This document shows positions 48,850 through 60,734 of a stretch of 64,000 nucleotides of DNA, one piece after another. Where the stretch lies: contig NC_083641.1 of the NCBI RefSeq assembly GCF_963576545.1, positions 16,038,002 through 16,102,001 of the forward strand. Direction: 5' to 3'. The notes beneath the pieces were generated by a model. The model did not search any database and had not been told where the DNA came from. It saw only the letters and a list, made by a program, of their open reading frames with translations. The position numbers were made by a program, and so were the translations under genes. Numbering within the stretch: the stretch's first letter is position 1; the number at the start of each line of letters is the position of its first letter. Source of the stretch: Limanda limanda. Taxonomy: Eukaryota; Chordata; Actinopteri; Pleuronectiformes; Pleuronectidae.

Positions 48850-49290
48850 CTGCCCTCCTCCCTCTCGTACGATGCTCTCGCGTTGTCTGCGCTTGTTTTC
48901 ACGGCTGTTCCGAGCTCAGCGTCCGCAGCAGCCTGACGTGCGTGTGATGGGGAGCAGACGCGTGCGTGTTGGAGACTATATGTAAGAAAACATGGGCCGA
49001 GCACCTCATCCTCGGACTCTGAGAACATGACGCAGGACAGCGGTTTCTCCAGAGTGCAGCGGTGTTTGTGCCTTTCTCCATCCTCTCCATCCTCTCCTCC
49101 CCCCCCCCTGCTGGGATCAGAAGGCGTCACATGCGGCTGAGACTCAGTCAGATAACATGTCTGTGGATGAGCACCGCAGTCTGCAGGATCTGGACCAGCG
49201 CCGGAGGCCGGTATGCCCGCACCGGAGGACGTTTTTATAACCATTGCAAACCACTTCTCTGAGATTTAGACACTTTACATCAATTCGAAG
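48850..49290 (+). promoter_or_regulatory. ccdc92b: ccdc92b promoter and 5' UTR exon
   Basis: A GC- and CpG-rich island ends at a good splice donor (tcgaag|gtaaga, exon end 49290). No TATA box is obvious. An upstream frame of 27 codons (ATG 49157-49159, stop ending 49240) lies in the leader and could reduce translation. The transcription start is not resolved. Confidence 0.5.
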
Positions 49291-50058
49291 GTAAGAAGAG
49301 ACACTTGTGTTGTTGTGATTGTTCATTTCAGAATGCGTAGTTGGGTTTGTAGATGTATCCTGCAGGATTTTCCTGCCATTCCTTATAAATATGGTGATAT
49401 AAAAAAAAAGTCATGTTTGTTATTGTAATCCTGGCATTCCATAGTATTCGTTTACAGAGAAATGAGATATGAGTTTAATCAAATACTTGTTTTTTGATAG
49501 TACATTGATGTATATGAATATGTCAATGACTTGAAATTGCAAGATTTACTTTTTAAATGTTTGCGCAATCGAATTATAATGATTTGAATGTTTTTGAATT
49601 GATTTTTTATGTTTGAATGTTGTGATTTGCCAACGGATAGATTACTGTGTTAGAAGCCCAAGATGGAAAATCATATTGCTGCTTGAACTAGTTTACAAGA
49701 AACTATTGCTGAGTTGGCCTTTCATCAGGTTTGAGCGAAAATGTCTGTGCACGTTTGCTCCCATTTCTGTTGATCTCTCTGGTCATCAATACCTTATTTA
49801 TAGCAGCCCCCCCCACACACACACCACCACCACCACATGACCTCAATACTTTCAATCCCCTCCCTCTGCAGCGTTCATCACAGTGTGAGAAAATGACATT
49901 TACAGCTTTATATAGTAGCTACTTTGGCCACGAGCTCGTCGGTACAATCTGCCAAGTGTTATTTTATTATTCCTAAAGTGTATCAAGTGTAAGGTCTAAT
50001 AATTTAGAAACTAGACATGAGTATTTGACCAATGCCAATTCTCTCCCTGTGTCTCCAG
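49291..50058 (+). other. ccdc92b: ccdc92b intron 1
   Basis: AT-rich intron with a C-run and (CAC)n tract at about 49807-49837 and an acceptor (gtgtctccag). Nothing else seen. Confidence 0.6.
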
Positions 50059-50067
50059 AGTGCAGCC

Positions 50068-51864
50068 ATGGCTGATGAGAGCAGCAGCGTGTCCCAGCAG
50101 TTAAAGAGTGTGGAGAGGAGCATGGTGTTCCTCCGGCAGGAGCACCTCACCTTGCTCCATGGCCTCCACCTGGAGATCCTCTCCCTGCAGAAACGATGCT
50201 CAGGTGAACAGTGTGTGTGTGTGTGTGTGTGGTGTGTGGTGTGTGTGTGAGTGAGAAAGAGAGAGACCATTATGTCCCCTGGAACACCTAAGACATTTTT
50301 AGTGGTTATATCATTTATATAGGAACATAGACCCTCAAATGAATGAGAAAGTTAACTATATATATTTTACTTTATACTATACTTCCCATCACATCAAAGT
50401 TTAGTTTTGTCCAAGTGAGACTCCAAAGATATTTTATACCATGTGTGAAGAAAAGCAGCAAATCCTCATGTTTGACAGAACAGATCATGTTTGTCATTTT
50501 CACTTGAAAAATGATGGATACGATTCATCAATAATCAGAATACACTGTTATACATTCTCTGTCAACAACAGACCAGTGACTTCAGCTGTAAACAGCTCAT
50601 GTTTATCTGCTTCATTTGAACCTCTTCTTTCGTGTTGCTTTCCTTCTCAGCTGCTTTAATTCTTCATTAATCTGCAGGGACCCCTCTCATTGACCCCCTA
50701 CCGTCACACAGAACATTAATTCAGAGCTTTAATTACAGGCTTGATGGATTATTAGAAAGACGATTGTTCCAGGCCTTTTTTTTAATGAGGGTTTAATAAT
50801 CCTTCAAGCCTGCTCCCACATATAATTCAGCTGTAATGATTTCACCTTCTTTTATTCTGGCTTCATGACCAGTTTATCATGTAAGGGCGTGGTGGTTGTC
50901 GTGGTGGTGGTGGTTTGGTAACAGTCTTCAGTTGTTGTCGTTTCCAAACAGTACCCATGTGCACACGCTCCCCATTGTTCATCGAGTGGGGGTCTGCTCC
51001 ATCAATCAGAGGCAGACTGTGACTACATGGTGATGTCATGCTACAATTCCTGTAGATTGCATCATTTCCTGTTTGAGGCTTAATGGATAATACATCCATA
51101 TAATCAAGCCAGTGCACATGAACACACACACACACACACACACACGCACACTGCTATTATACTTGTGTGGACATTAGATTTAATTAATTCACCGGAGGCT
51201 GTCCCTGTCCTTTAATGCAGTTACATGCGTAAAGCCTGCACCCTCATATCATGCTGCATTCATTCAATACAGAACAGAACACCTGATTTTTTGACTTGTT
51301 CACACATGATCCTATAATCTTAGTGCTAAACTATACTGTCACACCAGATTCAGATGCTTTTGTGGTTTAAAGTATTTGCTGCTGTCTTTAGAAGGTAGAA
51401 AGTAACAGTGTATAATTTAAATAAAATGAGCAGTTTGTTGATATATCTGTAGTTTTTGAATGGAGTGAAAGATATTCTCTAGGTCAGAAATTCCTGATAT
51501 CTCCAAGTCAGAGGTTGAACAGTTTTCCCACTCACTCTTAAATACAGTTTAAACATTGTGATATGAACATTGCAGTAATCTGATCTTAATTCTAACCTCA
51601 AACCCTAAAATGATTGGGCTGTAAAGATAACAGAACCCTCAATATTTCATCTTCACAAACTCGACACAAACATACACATGGTACAGACTAACATACAAAA
51701 TACTCGCACACACACACACACACATACATACATACACACACATTCATCGTCAATCAAATAAATCCTCACAAAGATGCACACAAACATGTCCATCATGGTT
51801 TGGTTAATCCATGGATTCCATAGCGCTTAGTAATCCATCCAAAGGGGATTCTGGTTAAACAAAT

Positions 51865-51929
<65 letters not shown>

Positions 51930-54900
51930 GCGTGTGCGTGTGCGTGTGTGTGTGTGTACGTGTACGTGTGTGTGTGTATGGTGTGTGTGTTTTACAGATA
52001 GTTGATGACTTCTGTCCAGACAGAATCAAAGTGATGTTCATGTAGTCATTCAGCATCCAGGAAAACAAGACGGTTCAGTCCTGTTTGGCTGAACCTTCAG
52101 AAAAACAACATTATAAGAAATTATTTTATCAATAACAGAGACTTCAGAGAGATTTACTGCTTTTTCTCTCTGGCAATAAACACACTCTGTCCTCGTGTCT
52201 CATAAACAGAAATAAATCTTTGTCCTGCAGCAGCTGGAGTCATGAATCTGCTCAGCGGTTTGTGTCTGCCTGTAACACAGACCTTTATCTCCACACTCCT
52301 CAGATGTTTCTGCAGGGTTGCATAAGCAGGGACAGTGTTCTGCCACATTCACTGAAACACCCGAGATCATCTCCTCTTTCTGCCGAGCGTCTTTAAAGCC
52401 TCTTATTATGGTTTCATGCCATATTGGAAAATCTTCTTTTTACGGCAAAGTAGGATCAAATGGCTGCTGAACAGGCTCATGGATTTCCAGCATGCAGGAA
52501 AATGAGACTGAAAATTACAATCTCTCAAAAATGTAATTATGATTCTCATCATAGGTCGATGTGGAGAAACTTGAAGGTCAAAACAAACGTTGCTACTTCA
52601 ATTTATCGGAGCTCACTTACGGGTTGATTATATTTGCTCCTGCACACATCCACAAACAATCCCTGACAGGCTCACCCCCCCGCTCCCCTGATGGAGCTGG
52701 TCAAAATGCTCAACTTTAAAATTACATTTGGGTGTGATAGTTGTTTGCTGCTGACTCGCTCATGTGCAGCCTGGACAGGGACTGCTAGCTTGATCTGATG
52801 GTGGGATCATGCATAATTATTTCTGTTGTTGTATTGTTGACCTCTACTACTGCTACTCCTTATTGGCATGAAGGTGTTTGCCTTTCTGTTCCCTTCTTCA
52901 AAAAGCTAAATCAAATTTAGTTATCTGTCTTTGAAATGGGGCACTTTTCTCTGATATGATGTGTGAGTCACAGAAATCAATTATTTGCGGGTGTGTTTGT
53001 GCAGTTTGTCCTTCAAGATATCTTTACAACGTCCAAGGTTGAGCAGAGAAACAAAACCCCCGGAATGCTCAGTGAGAATGCAGGAGATAAGTCTGATCTA
53101 CAAAGACTCACACACATACACACACAGGATGCTGAAATCTGCTGAGCGCCCCTTTTCCTTTATGTGACTCTGTTTTCGAGAAATATTTCTCACCGTCGGC
53201 ACCCTGCTGTGATATGAACTTTGTAAATGCTTCCGGCAGTTGTGAATGAGGATAATAACGAAAAAAAATCATATTCCTCAAACACCCCCACCTTCCTTCC
53301 TTCCTTCCTTTTATCTTTCTTCTTCTCCTCTTCACCCCCTCATCTTCATCTTTTCAGGCTCTTTCCAGGTTAGAACTAACCACCATGTGTTACTCTAGAT
53401 TATCTCTATTTTTAACCGATCTTGGAAGTCAAATCTATGCCCCATTAATCAAAAAATTACTGAAGACAGACACACACATACACACAAACACACACACACT
53501 AGTGTGCTGAGAGCTTGATGACAAGATTTCCCCACAGTCAGGCATCACTGACTGACCATCGAGATGAGTGACAGTCCAGACACGACCAGGCGGCCGTCTG
53601 GTTTCCACAAGAGACACAATCCAACATCATTAATAACTGAAACCAGTCTGATACATTATCTTCTCAAACCATTAGTTGCTGTAATGCCAGAACATGAGAT
53701 ATAATCCATCCAGAATCTAAAAATGTCAGTGTGCCAGATATCATATCACGTAATATTTGGATAATCCTAATCATACTGCAGGGTGATCTCACTGTGACAC
53801 AATTCAACTCTCTCACTATGACGGCTACTATGATCATGTCTCTTTTAACCCTGCTTTCATACATGTACTGAAGTCCGGACTTTTCCCTGATATTATTCAG
53901 ATGGGCTGTATGAACGCAAATGTTGCCCAAGTCAGTTGCAGTGGATATTTTCCTGCCAGCCCTTGTAAAATATCCAGAAAATGTCCATGAATAAGCCCAT
54001 GTGAGAATACAATGGAAAGCATTATAATAGACAAATAAGTTAAAAAACAAACAAGCAGATTGCAAATATCTCAAGATGAACCAGAGGTACCACATACACG
54101 TAGAAGATTCGAGAAACGAGAGCTTTTGGTCATAAGAACTGACTTCGGTGTTGATTTTCTGTAAACAAAAAGCAGTGGAATTGATTGCAGGAGGCTGTGA
54201 GCTCGATCTGGACACCAACCCTCGCCTGAATGTCCCAGAAACATTTTCCCGTTCTTGTGAACGCGTCTGACCCGGACATTCTCTTGCTGCGTTCTTCAAA
54301 TCGGAGACTCCAGAAAAATGCCTGGACCGAATTTCTCTAAAACCAAATTTTTGAGAGTTCATGTCTGAGAATGGCATTAGTGTCCATTCAGACATTCAGA
54401 CAAGATATTTGATGCAAAAGTTAAAGATTAAATCAAGCTATGAAATTCATCTACAGTGTTAGCTCTATTAAGAAATAACACCTAACATGATGTTTCTAAA
54501 TCATCAGCAGGTGGAATGTTTACAGAGTGTAGCTATGGATTGAAATGTGAGTAAAGGTTATTTTCTTAGCAACATCCTATGTTTTAATAATTTCAGCTTA
54601 ATACCAAGCATCTATATCTCCCTATAGGTTCCTATTTGCTTGGTTTGCATTGCCCCTTGAAGCAAAATTGCAGCAGCAGCAGTTTTTATTGAAGTGTGGA
54701 TTGATTTCAGGGAGAATTGCTAATGATGCTTATACATCTTATTTAAGTTACAGGGCGTCACTGGCAGAGAGTCTCTGGCACAAATTCTTTTGATGTAAAG
54801 TTTCAGATTTAGCCTCATAAAATATGTATGAGCTCAGTGATGTGCTGGAAACTGCATCGAGCATCTGCTATGTTAACCAACAGGAAACGTCTGGGTACAT

Positions 54901-57900
54901 GCAGCTTATTTCAGAACCACTCAGCCTCTGTATTTATGCTCTAACAATATGATTTCACATGGTTTTAATGGCTCTTTCCTGTTTTTCTCCTGTGTTTTTC
55001 AGAAGTGACGAGTGAGCTGAAGGTGATGCCTTCAGGCAGAAGCCAATTAGGTAAAACTCACAGTGATGAATTGATTTTTATGCTTTTTTTGTTGTTGTTG
55101 TCTTCAGGTTTGGAGACACAGAGTCAGAGACATGTTTACATTTCTCTGGGCCAGTTTCTCTCGCTGCACTCAACCCCCAATCGACCATCTCTGTCTGTGC
55201 CTGCATCCATCTCTCCCTCTGCCCTTCCCACCCTCCCTTCCCCCCGGGGACAGATCCCTGTCAGCCGCCTGCCTTCTTTTTTTTTCACCCCTGCCTCCTT
55301 ATCTCTCTCTGTCTGTTCATCCACAAGCTGCAGGAAGTCTTTTTCAAACCATCAGTGCAAAGTGTATCTGTGTTTTCCCCTGTGTGTGTGTTTATTTACT
55401 TTTTTCGTCACATGTGTGCACATTTTCCTGCTTGAAAAGAAATGGTCACGGCCGTATGAAGATATACACACAGCTGCAGAGACAGTGGATCGTAGCTGAC
55501 GTTGGCGGGACCATCTATTGTGTCTGGGTGCAGGGACAGGCATCATTTTGTCACAGCGAATTAGACACAGAGTCAAAAGGCTGAATGTGTGTGTGTACTT
55601 GTACATATTTTTTGTGGGGACTATTTTGAGCCTACAACCTACAGAGTGGGGACATTTTGACTGGTCCTCAGTTTCTGACCCACTTATAACAGGCTGTTTC
55701 ATCATTAAGATTTGTTTTGAGGGGTTGGGTTAGAATTGGTTTTAGGTCAGGTTCAGGCAATTAGTTTGGATGGTTAAGAATAGGGTATGGGGCTAGGAAA
55801 GCATTATGTCTATGAGTGTCCCCTCTAAGATAGATGTACAAACCTGTGTGTGTGTGAGGCTACATTACATTACGTTATCCCACGATCCATTAATACCACA
55901 CTGCCCCCTGTTCTCCTCTCCTACCTCGACAAAAAAATTGATCCATCCTCTTTTTCTTTTTCCTGCTCTCATTTTTCCACGAGGGTCCCAGCGGGGGTGT
56001 CCGCTTACAGGCTTTGCTCTGAGGGAGGGGAAGCTTAGAGTCGGGAAAAGAGAGGGGGGAAGAGGTGGAGAGAGAGGTATATATAAGAGAGCAATTAATG
56101 GAAAAGGTAAAGGCGGCAGGTTCAGGCTGCGGTGAGCTGGGAGACATGGTGGAGGAAGAAAGGTTACAATGGGAAGGGAATATCACATTAGGTGGTCATA
56201 AGGTGGACATTAGTTAGTTTAGAGCTCAACCTGGGTGTGGTGATGAGCGACAGAAAATCTGAGATTGATCGGTCCCCAAAGGATCCACTGTGGAAGACAA
56301 AGGGAGACATAGAGAATCCTGGAGGGGAATTATGGAAGGACAAGGATGTAGAAAAGGAACGAAAAGGATGAAAAGATGTTCGTGAAAGGAAAGAGTGACG
56401 TTTGAAGTACCCTATTACATTCAAGCCTAATCTGGACTCCAAACTTAGAGGACTCCAAAATGTTCCACTACCCTTTGAGATTCTCTCACCCAGAAACCTC
56501 GTCCTAGTTCGACAGTCAGCGTCGGCCTCTGTGGATGTAATCTCCTTCTCCTATGGAAAGCTGCAGCTCAGTCAGCCCTGAGGTTGCTGCACTGACTCAG
56601 GCCTTTTCATCTATTCCTCCCTCTCCTCTGGGGATTTTCACATGAATGAAAGAACACAAAGGATATATATACACAAGCAGAAAATATATATACGGTCTTA
56701 AATGAAACCTTTGGGACAGAGGTTGGGGTTAGAAGACCTAAAGCACTAGTGTGTCTTTGTAGCCGTCTAGGAAATTATGTCTTATCTGTACTGCATGATG
56801 ACACTGTACAGTACACAAAGGTTTGTATAGTGCGGAATTAACTGTTTTTGGTTTTAATTACTTTCCTCGGATATAAGCTTGGAAGAGATAAACAGAATCT
56901 AAATATCAAAATATAAATCTATTGCAAACATATACTGTTTAATAAAGATGGATGATATAATGGCTTCCTAAAGGTGTCTAGATTGCCTCCTGGTGGATGG
57001 CTGCAGTATAGGACGTAAACCCAGCCTCCTCTGTGCTGGTGGATGGAACACGACCAAACCAAGTCAAAATACAAATTGATAACCAGAAACACAGTAAACA
57101 GCAGTTTTGACGATTGATCAATTATAATTAATGATTTAGTTAAAAAAGCTAAGAATGATTGGATAAGTTTCTCTCACGTAAGGATTTCTTTCTGTTTGTA
57201 TTTACGTCTTTGGATTTTTGATTCTGTTCAGTCGTTTTAAGACTTCACATTACACTGAAAACATAAAGATAAGTCACATTTTAAGCAGAAGCTAAAAATG
57301 TGTCTGTCTTAGTAACACATCTTAGATTGTAACAATGCTGGATGATGAAAAGTTATTTTGATACATTGTCCTGCTTCAGTACAGCCTTTCCTTTTTGGAA
57401 ATGTAGGTTACACTAATCAACCTATATATAAAATATAATGTATATTATATTTAGCAGTTTGTTCCCAGCAGCTGCCCAGTCCCACTTTAAAGCCTCCACA
57501 GCAATTTCGTAGCTCACACATTTTTTCATAATGAAATAATAATAGTTATCATGATTGGGTTCAGACCGTCCAGTTATTACTTGCATATAATTTTTAAATG
57601 AACATATCTGTGCCAAAAATATGATTTATATGGATAATGTTGGAATTGTGGCTCTGGTCCACGTGTGCTGATGAGTCAAGTTGACGTGGGCCAACAAAGG
57701 CTCAGCTTTGCATATATAAGTGAGATTGTGACAATGTGTCACAAAGTAAAGAACACAATTATTTAACTGTGTCTGTATACTCTGTCTGTTTTATGTGTTT
57801 CTTTTTGTGTGTGCGTTGTGGATTATTGGACTGAGCACATACACAAGTTTTATTAGAATCCTATTCGAACACGTTTCAACATTTGCCTTTCTTCTCTGTG

Positions 57901-58623
57901 TCAGATCTACAGGATGAAGAGGAGCTCCTGGAAGAACATTGTCGTCACGTGGAGAACCGGCTTGAAGAGCAGGATTGCACCTTAGGAGAAATGCGTGATG
58001 AGCTGACTCACAAGGGGGCTTTGGTGGGAGCCCTCAGAGCCAATCTCAAGGAAAAAGAGCGCCACTTCCTGGAGGAGCTCAAGCGCCGCAGCCACTGCTC
58101 GACCATCCTCAACACAGAGCTGCAGAAACAAACAGAGGCAGCAGCGTACCTTTCCTTCCAGCTGCACGCTGCGAGGCAGAAGCTTCACCACCAGCGGATG
58201 CAGCAGAGGCATGTGCTCCTTGCCAGGGCCAACAGTCAGGGGCCCCAGTACGGTGCCGAGCAGCACTCCGTTTCTCCACACATGACGTCAGGAGCCTCCC
58301 CTTCCTCCCCTGTGGTAAAACCGAAGCGTAAGAGCGGCAGGGCATCTTCCAGGGTGGAGCGGGCCCGGGAGTGCGTGCCCATGGAGAGAGTGATGGGCCC
58401 TGCAGAGCCCACAGCCATGCCGGACCCTGCGCTCTTCCTTCACCCTCGAAGGCACAGAGCTCGATCCAGGCACACCGTGGCACAGAGACAGGCCCCTCTC
58501 GGCATGGACAGGGAGGATGAGGAGGAAGGAGGTGGAGAGGGCCCAGTGGAGCCCCAGGATGAAGCTGCCAGACTGGTGTCTTCAGCTGCAGTGCCCCCTG
58601 CTGCTGAGACGAAGGCAGACTAG
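50068..58623 (+). CDS. ccdc92b: Coiled-coil protein CCDC92B-like, complete
   Basis: Coding exons 50068-50203, 55003-55050 (48 bp) and 57905-58623 (stop TAG) give 903 nt, 300 aa, with phases consistent. The start has context gccATGG. Residues about 7-45 form a first coiled coil (VERSMVFLRQEHLTLLHGLH), matching the CCDC92 pattern NLLFLQREHASTLKGLH. Residues 62 to about 130 form a second (LKEKERHFLEELKRRSH, then AAYLSFQLHAARQKL), again as in CCDC92. A basic, Ser-rich linker follows, then the conserved MPDPALFL motif at 233 and an acidic tail. CCDC92 localises to centrosomes and cilia and binds CEP164; the job of the B paralogue is poorly known. The 48-bp exon encodes EVTSELKV and aligns with human DLTYELTV. 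Confidence 0.88.
50736..50812. promoter_or_regulatory. Inverted TAATCC/GGATTA pair, possible conserved element
   Basis: The 19-bp arms 50736-50754 and 50794-50812 are reverse complements with one mismatch. Each carries GGATTATTA/TAATAATCC, the OTX/PITX-type homeodomain core. The surroundings are rich in TAAT motifs. Enhancer function is a guess. Confidence 0.4.
51709..51741 (+). repeat. (CA)n / (CATA)n microsatellite
   Basis: CA repeats broken by catacata units in ccdc92b intron 2. Confidence 0.85.
51867..51990 (+). repeat. Long (GT)n microsatellite
   Basis: About 120 bases of GT with gcgt and acgt interruptions near the right end. It is an alternating purine-pyrimidine tract able to form Z-DNA. 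It causes the His-Thr-repeat frame on the minus strand. Confidence 0.95.
53849..54376 (+). mobile_element. Non-autonomous inverted-repeat DNA element, copy 3
   Basis: It starts near ccctgctttcatacatg and ends near gagttcatgtctgagaat, matching the termini of the copy at 1549-1995. Shared internal blocks include cggtgttgatt.tctgtaaacaaaaa and the ttgctgcgttcttca block. It is slightly longer than copy 1. It lies in ccdc92b intron 2. No coding capacity; superfamily not assigned. Confidence 0.62.
55720..55858 (+). repeat. Dispersed teleost repeat with telomere-like units, copy B
   Basis: Same order of blocks as 28523-28650 (ggttagaattgg, gcaattagtttggatggtta, gcattatgtctatgagtgtcc, tgtacaaacctgtgtgtgtg). 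A preceding stretch (55583-55719, gtgtgtacttgtacata...ggggac) probably belongs to the same repeat. Confidence 0.65.
56941..57075 (+). repeat. Dispersed cctggtgg-ggctgcag repeat, copy A
   Basis: It contains tgcctcctggtggatggctgcagta, then ggtggatgg.aca..accaaac.aagtcaaa. The same blocks occur at 62870-63030. I recognise it as a common short interspersed sequence in fish. Confidence 0.6.
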
Positions 58624-60734
58624 GAACATACTGTGACTTGTGCTTTTAACTGCAGTGTGATCACTGTATTAATATCATATGTCCGACTGTTAATGCTGTG
58701 TTCTGCACCTTGACCCAATTGATACTCAGACTGGGTTTAGCTATTGACTTATATCACACTTACCATAGAAACGTTTTTTAATTGACTTTGATATAACCTC
58801 AATCAACAAAGAGAAACTCAGTGAGTGTCACTTTAAGTCATTCTTAAATTAAATCAGATCTATCTGTTTACACTGCTGCCCCATGCTCTGTATACTGTGG
58901 GGCCTTATTATAAAGCAATCCCTTTTAGATTCACAGTGAGGGGGAGTTTGAAGAGGGCAGCAGCCATTTTGGGTGGACTACGAGCCCAGCTGTGTGGCCC
59001 GACCAACTGTGACCTTTCAAGGCCAACCATAAATCACTCTGTGTGGCCACATTTGTGTGGCCTGCTGAGAATAGCTGAGGCAACAGACACTTCCTGTTTG
59101 ATGTCCTCCGTGTGATGATTGTAAGGAAGTATGTTTTTCAGTCACCTGCAGTCATTTCACTTTTGGTTACTTTTTGAATTTGTGACTCTGAATACCATTC
59201 TGTTAACACAGTGTTTCATTGTTTTTTACATTTTATACCTCATTTACAGAAAATAATTTCTGATTTGCCCTAAAACTCGACAACAGACAAAACACCAAGC
59301 TAGAATTCAACAGACTGCTGAGTTTTATATTAGAAGGGTCCTTGGACAGCATGTAACTTCTCCAAGGTAGTGTCCTATCTCACAATGTTAAGAGAGAGAG
59401 AGAGAATGTCTGATATTTGACCCCAGCCGTACTTGAACTTATGGATAACATCAATTTGCATAATTACTACAGACCTCATTTTAACATGTTTATAATTGTA
59501 TTATTAATTTTAAACTCAGTGCTGTTGGCTGATTGTGAAAGTAAACTACAAAAACAGGAAAAACACCATACAAACCCCACACACACACATGAAGGACATT
59601 ATTCTTACTTTCAAAACATATGATTTTTAAATAATAATATTATCTTATTCTATTGCAACCAATACGTAATTTATATCAGTTTTTGACTATTTTTCACAGA
59701 TGAGAACTAAAGTGGCAACTCAATTTATTTTATCAGGGCCTGTCATAGGTGGATGCAAAGTTCATTTAGTTGTTGTAACTTTGGCCTTGTGCAATCTTTG
59801 AATCCAGGGCTGAACAAACAGTATTTAATTGTGTTACTCAAAGCTACACACTGAGACAGACATTTGCAACTTCTCCTCTGTAGTGACTGCTTTGTATAAA
59901 GACACAACATTCAGGTTATAATCAGTTGGGTCCGGGTGTGGTTTGTGTACTAAACAAACACACACACTTACACACACGGACTACTACTTCTTCAGCTCAT
60001 TTGTGGTTGAGGTCGTTGGGAGAGTGGGGGGGGGGTTTCACCTCAGGAAAAATGGACAAACAGGAACATAAATGTAGGTTCAGGTTTGTTTTCAGCTGAA
60101 GGATGCTCTGTAACTGCACTGTGTTCATTTTCTGTTTTACACAAATCCCCAAAGACAAGATGGCAGGCTCAGCTGAATGATATGAATGGAGTGTGCATGC
60201 GTCCACTGTCATGTGCACATGGTGGCCTCTGGTGTCACAATGAGCAATTGGCATCTTTGGAAAAGAAGCAGTAGAGAGAAAATCAAACTAACACTTTCAA
60301 TGACTGTAATTCAATGCAGGACATACTTTTCGTGTTATCGCTTACATGTATCACTGCTGATAATTAATTCAATGTTCTGATGAATACCCCACTGTAGCTG
60401 CTGCCTTACTATAGAGGAAAATGGATGATAGGAAAGCAGGACTCTGAACAAAATATGGAGACGTATAAGACATTTCTCTACTCAAGTACTGTGTCCTTTT
60501 AGTTTCTACAACACTTTTATAAGACACTGTGGGGTTTGCATATAAAGGTTTTTCTTTATTGGAAAGTAATTTATCTGAGTCGGTCGACAATAGAGCCAGG
60601 ACCTGACTGAACATCAGTTACTTTGACAGGAGCCTTCCCGTAAGACTGAATTTCATTGTGGTTAGTTGCTGTGAGGCTTTTCTTGCCTTCTGCAGCTACT
60701 GGTTAGAAGTATAGGATCCTACATGTTTAATAAA
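58624..60734 (+). terminator. ccdc92b: Probable ccdc92b 3' UTR and poly(A) signal
   Basis: Non-coding sequence runs from the stop codon to an AATAAA at 60729-60734. Short CA and GA tracts lie inside (for example 59392-59404). A later AATAAA near 61925 is an alternative end. Confidence 0.4.

Larger units (their letters stand above)
50204..55002 (+). other. ccdc92b: ccdc92b intron 2
   Basis: This 4.8-kb intron contains an inverted GGATTA palindrome, CA and GT microsatellites, and copy 3 of an inverted-repeat element (all listed separately). A 243-codon minus-strand frame (53664-54395) overlaps that element and resembles nothing I know. Confidence 0.6.
55051..57904 (+). other. ccdc92b: ccdc92b intron 3
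   Basis: 2.85 kb with GT tracts and two dispersed repeats. A pyrimidine-rich stretch at about 55190-55330 is low complexity. The acceptor is ctgtgtcag. No other gene recognised. Confidence 0.6.

Noticed and set aside
51793..52068. Minus-strand frame encoding a long His-Thr repeat
   Set aside because: It is the translation of the (GT)n microsatellite at 51867-51990, not a gene.
53664..54395. 243-codon minus-strand frame
   Set aside because: It overlaps the non-autonomous element at 53849-54376 and resembles no protein I know. The related copies do not keep the frame, so it is taken as chance.
55005..55584. 164- and 150-codon plus-strand frames
   Set aside because: Only the first 46 bases of the region are a real ccdc92b exon. 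The rest is a pyrimidine-rich intron whose translation is low complexity.
57982..58483. Minus-strand frames of 99 and 124 codons
   Set aside because: They are antisense to the GC-rich last exon of ccdc92b.
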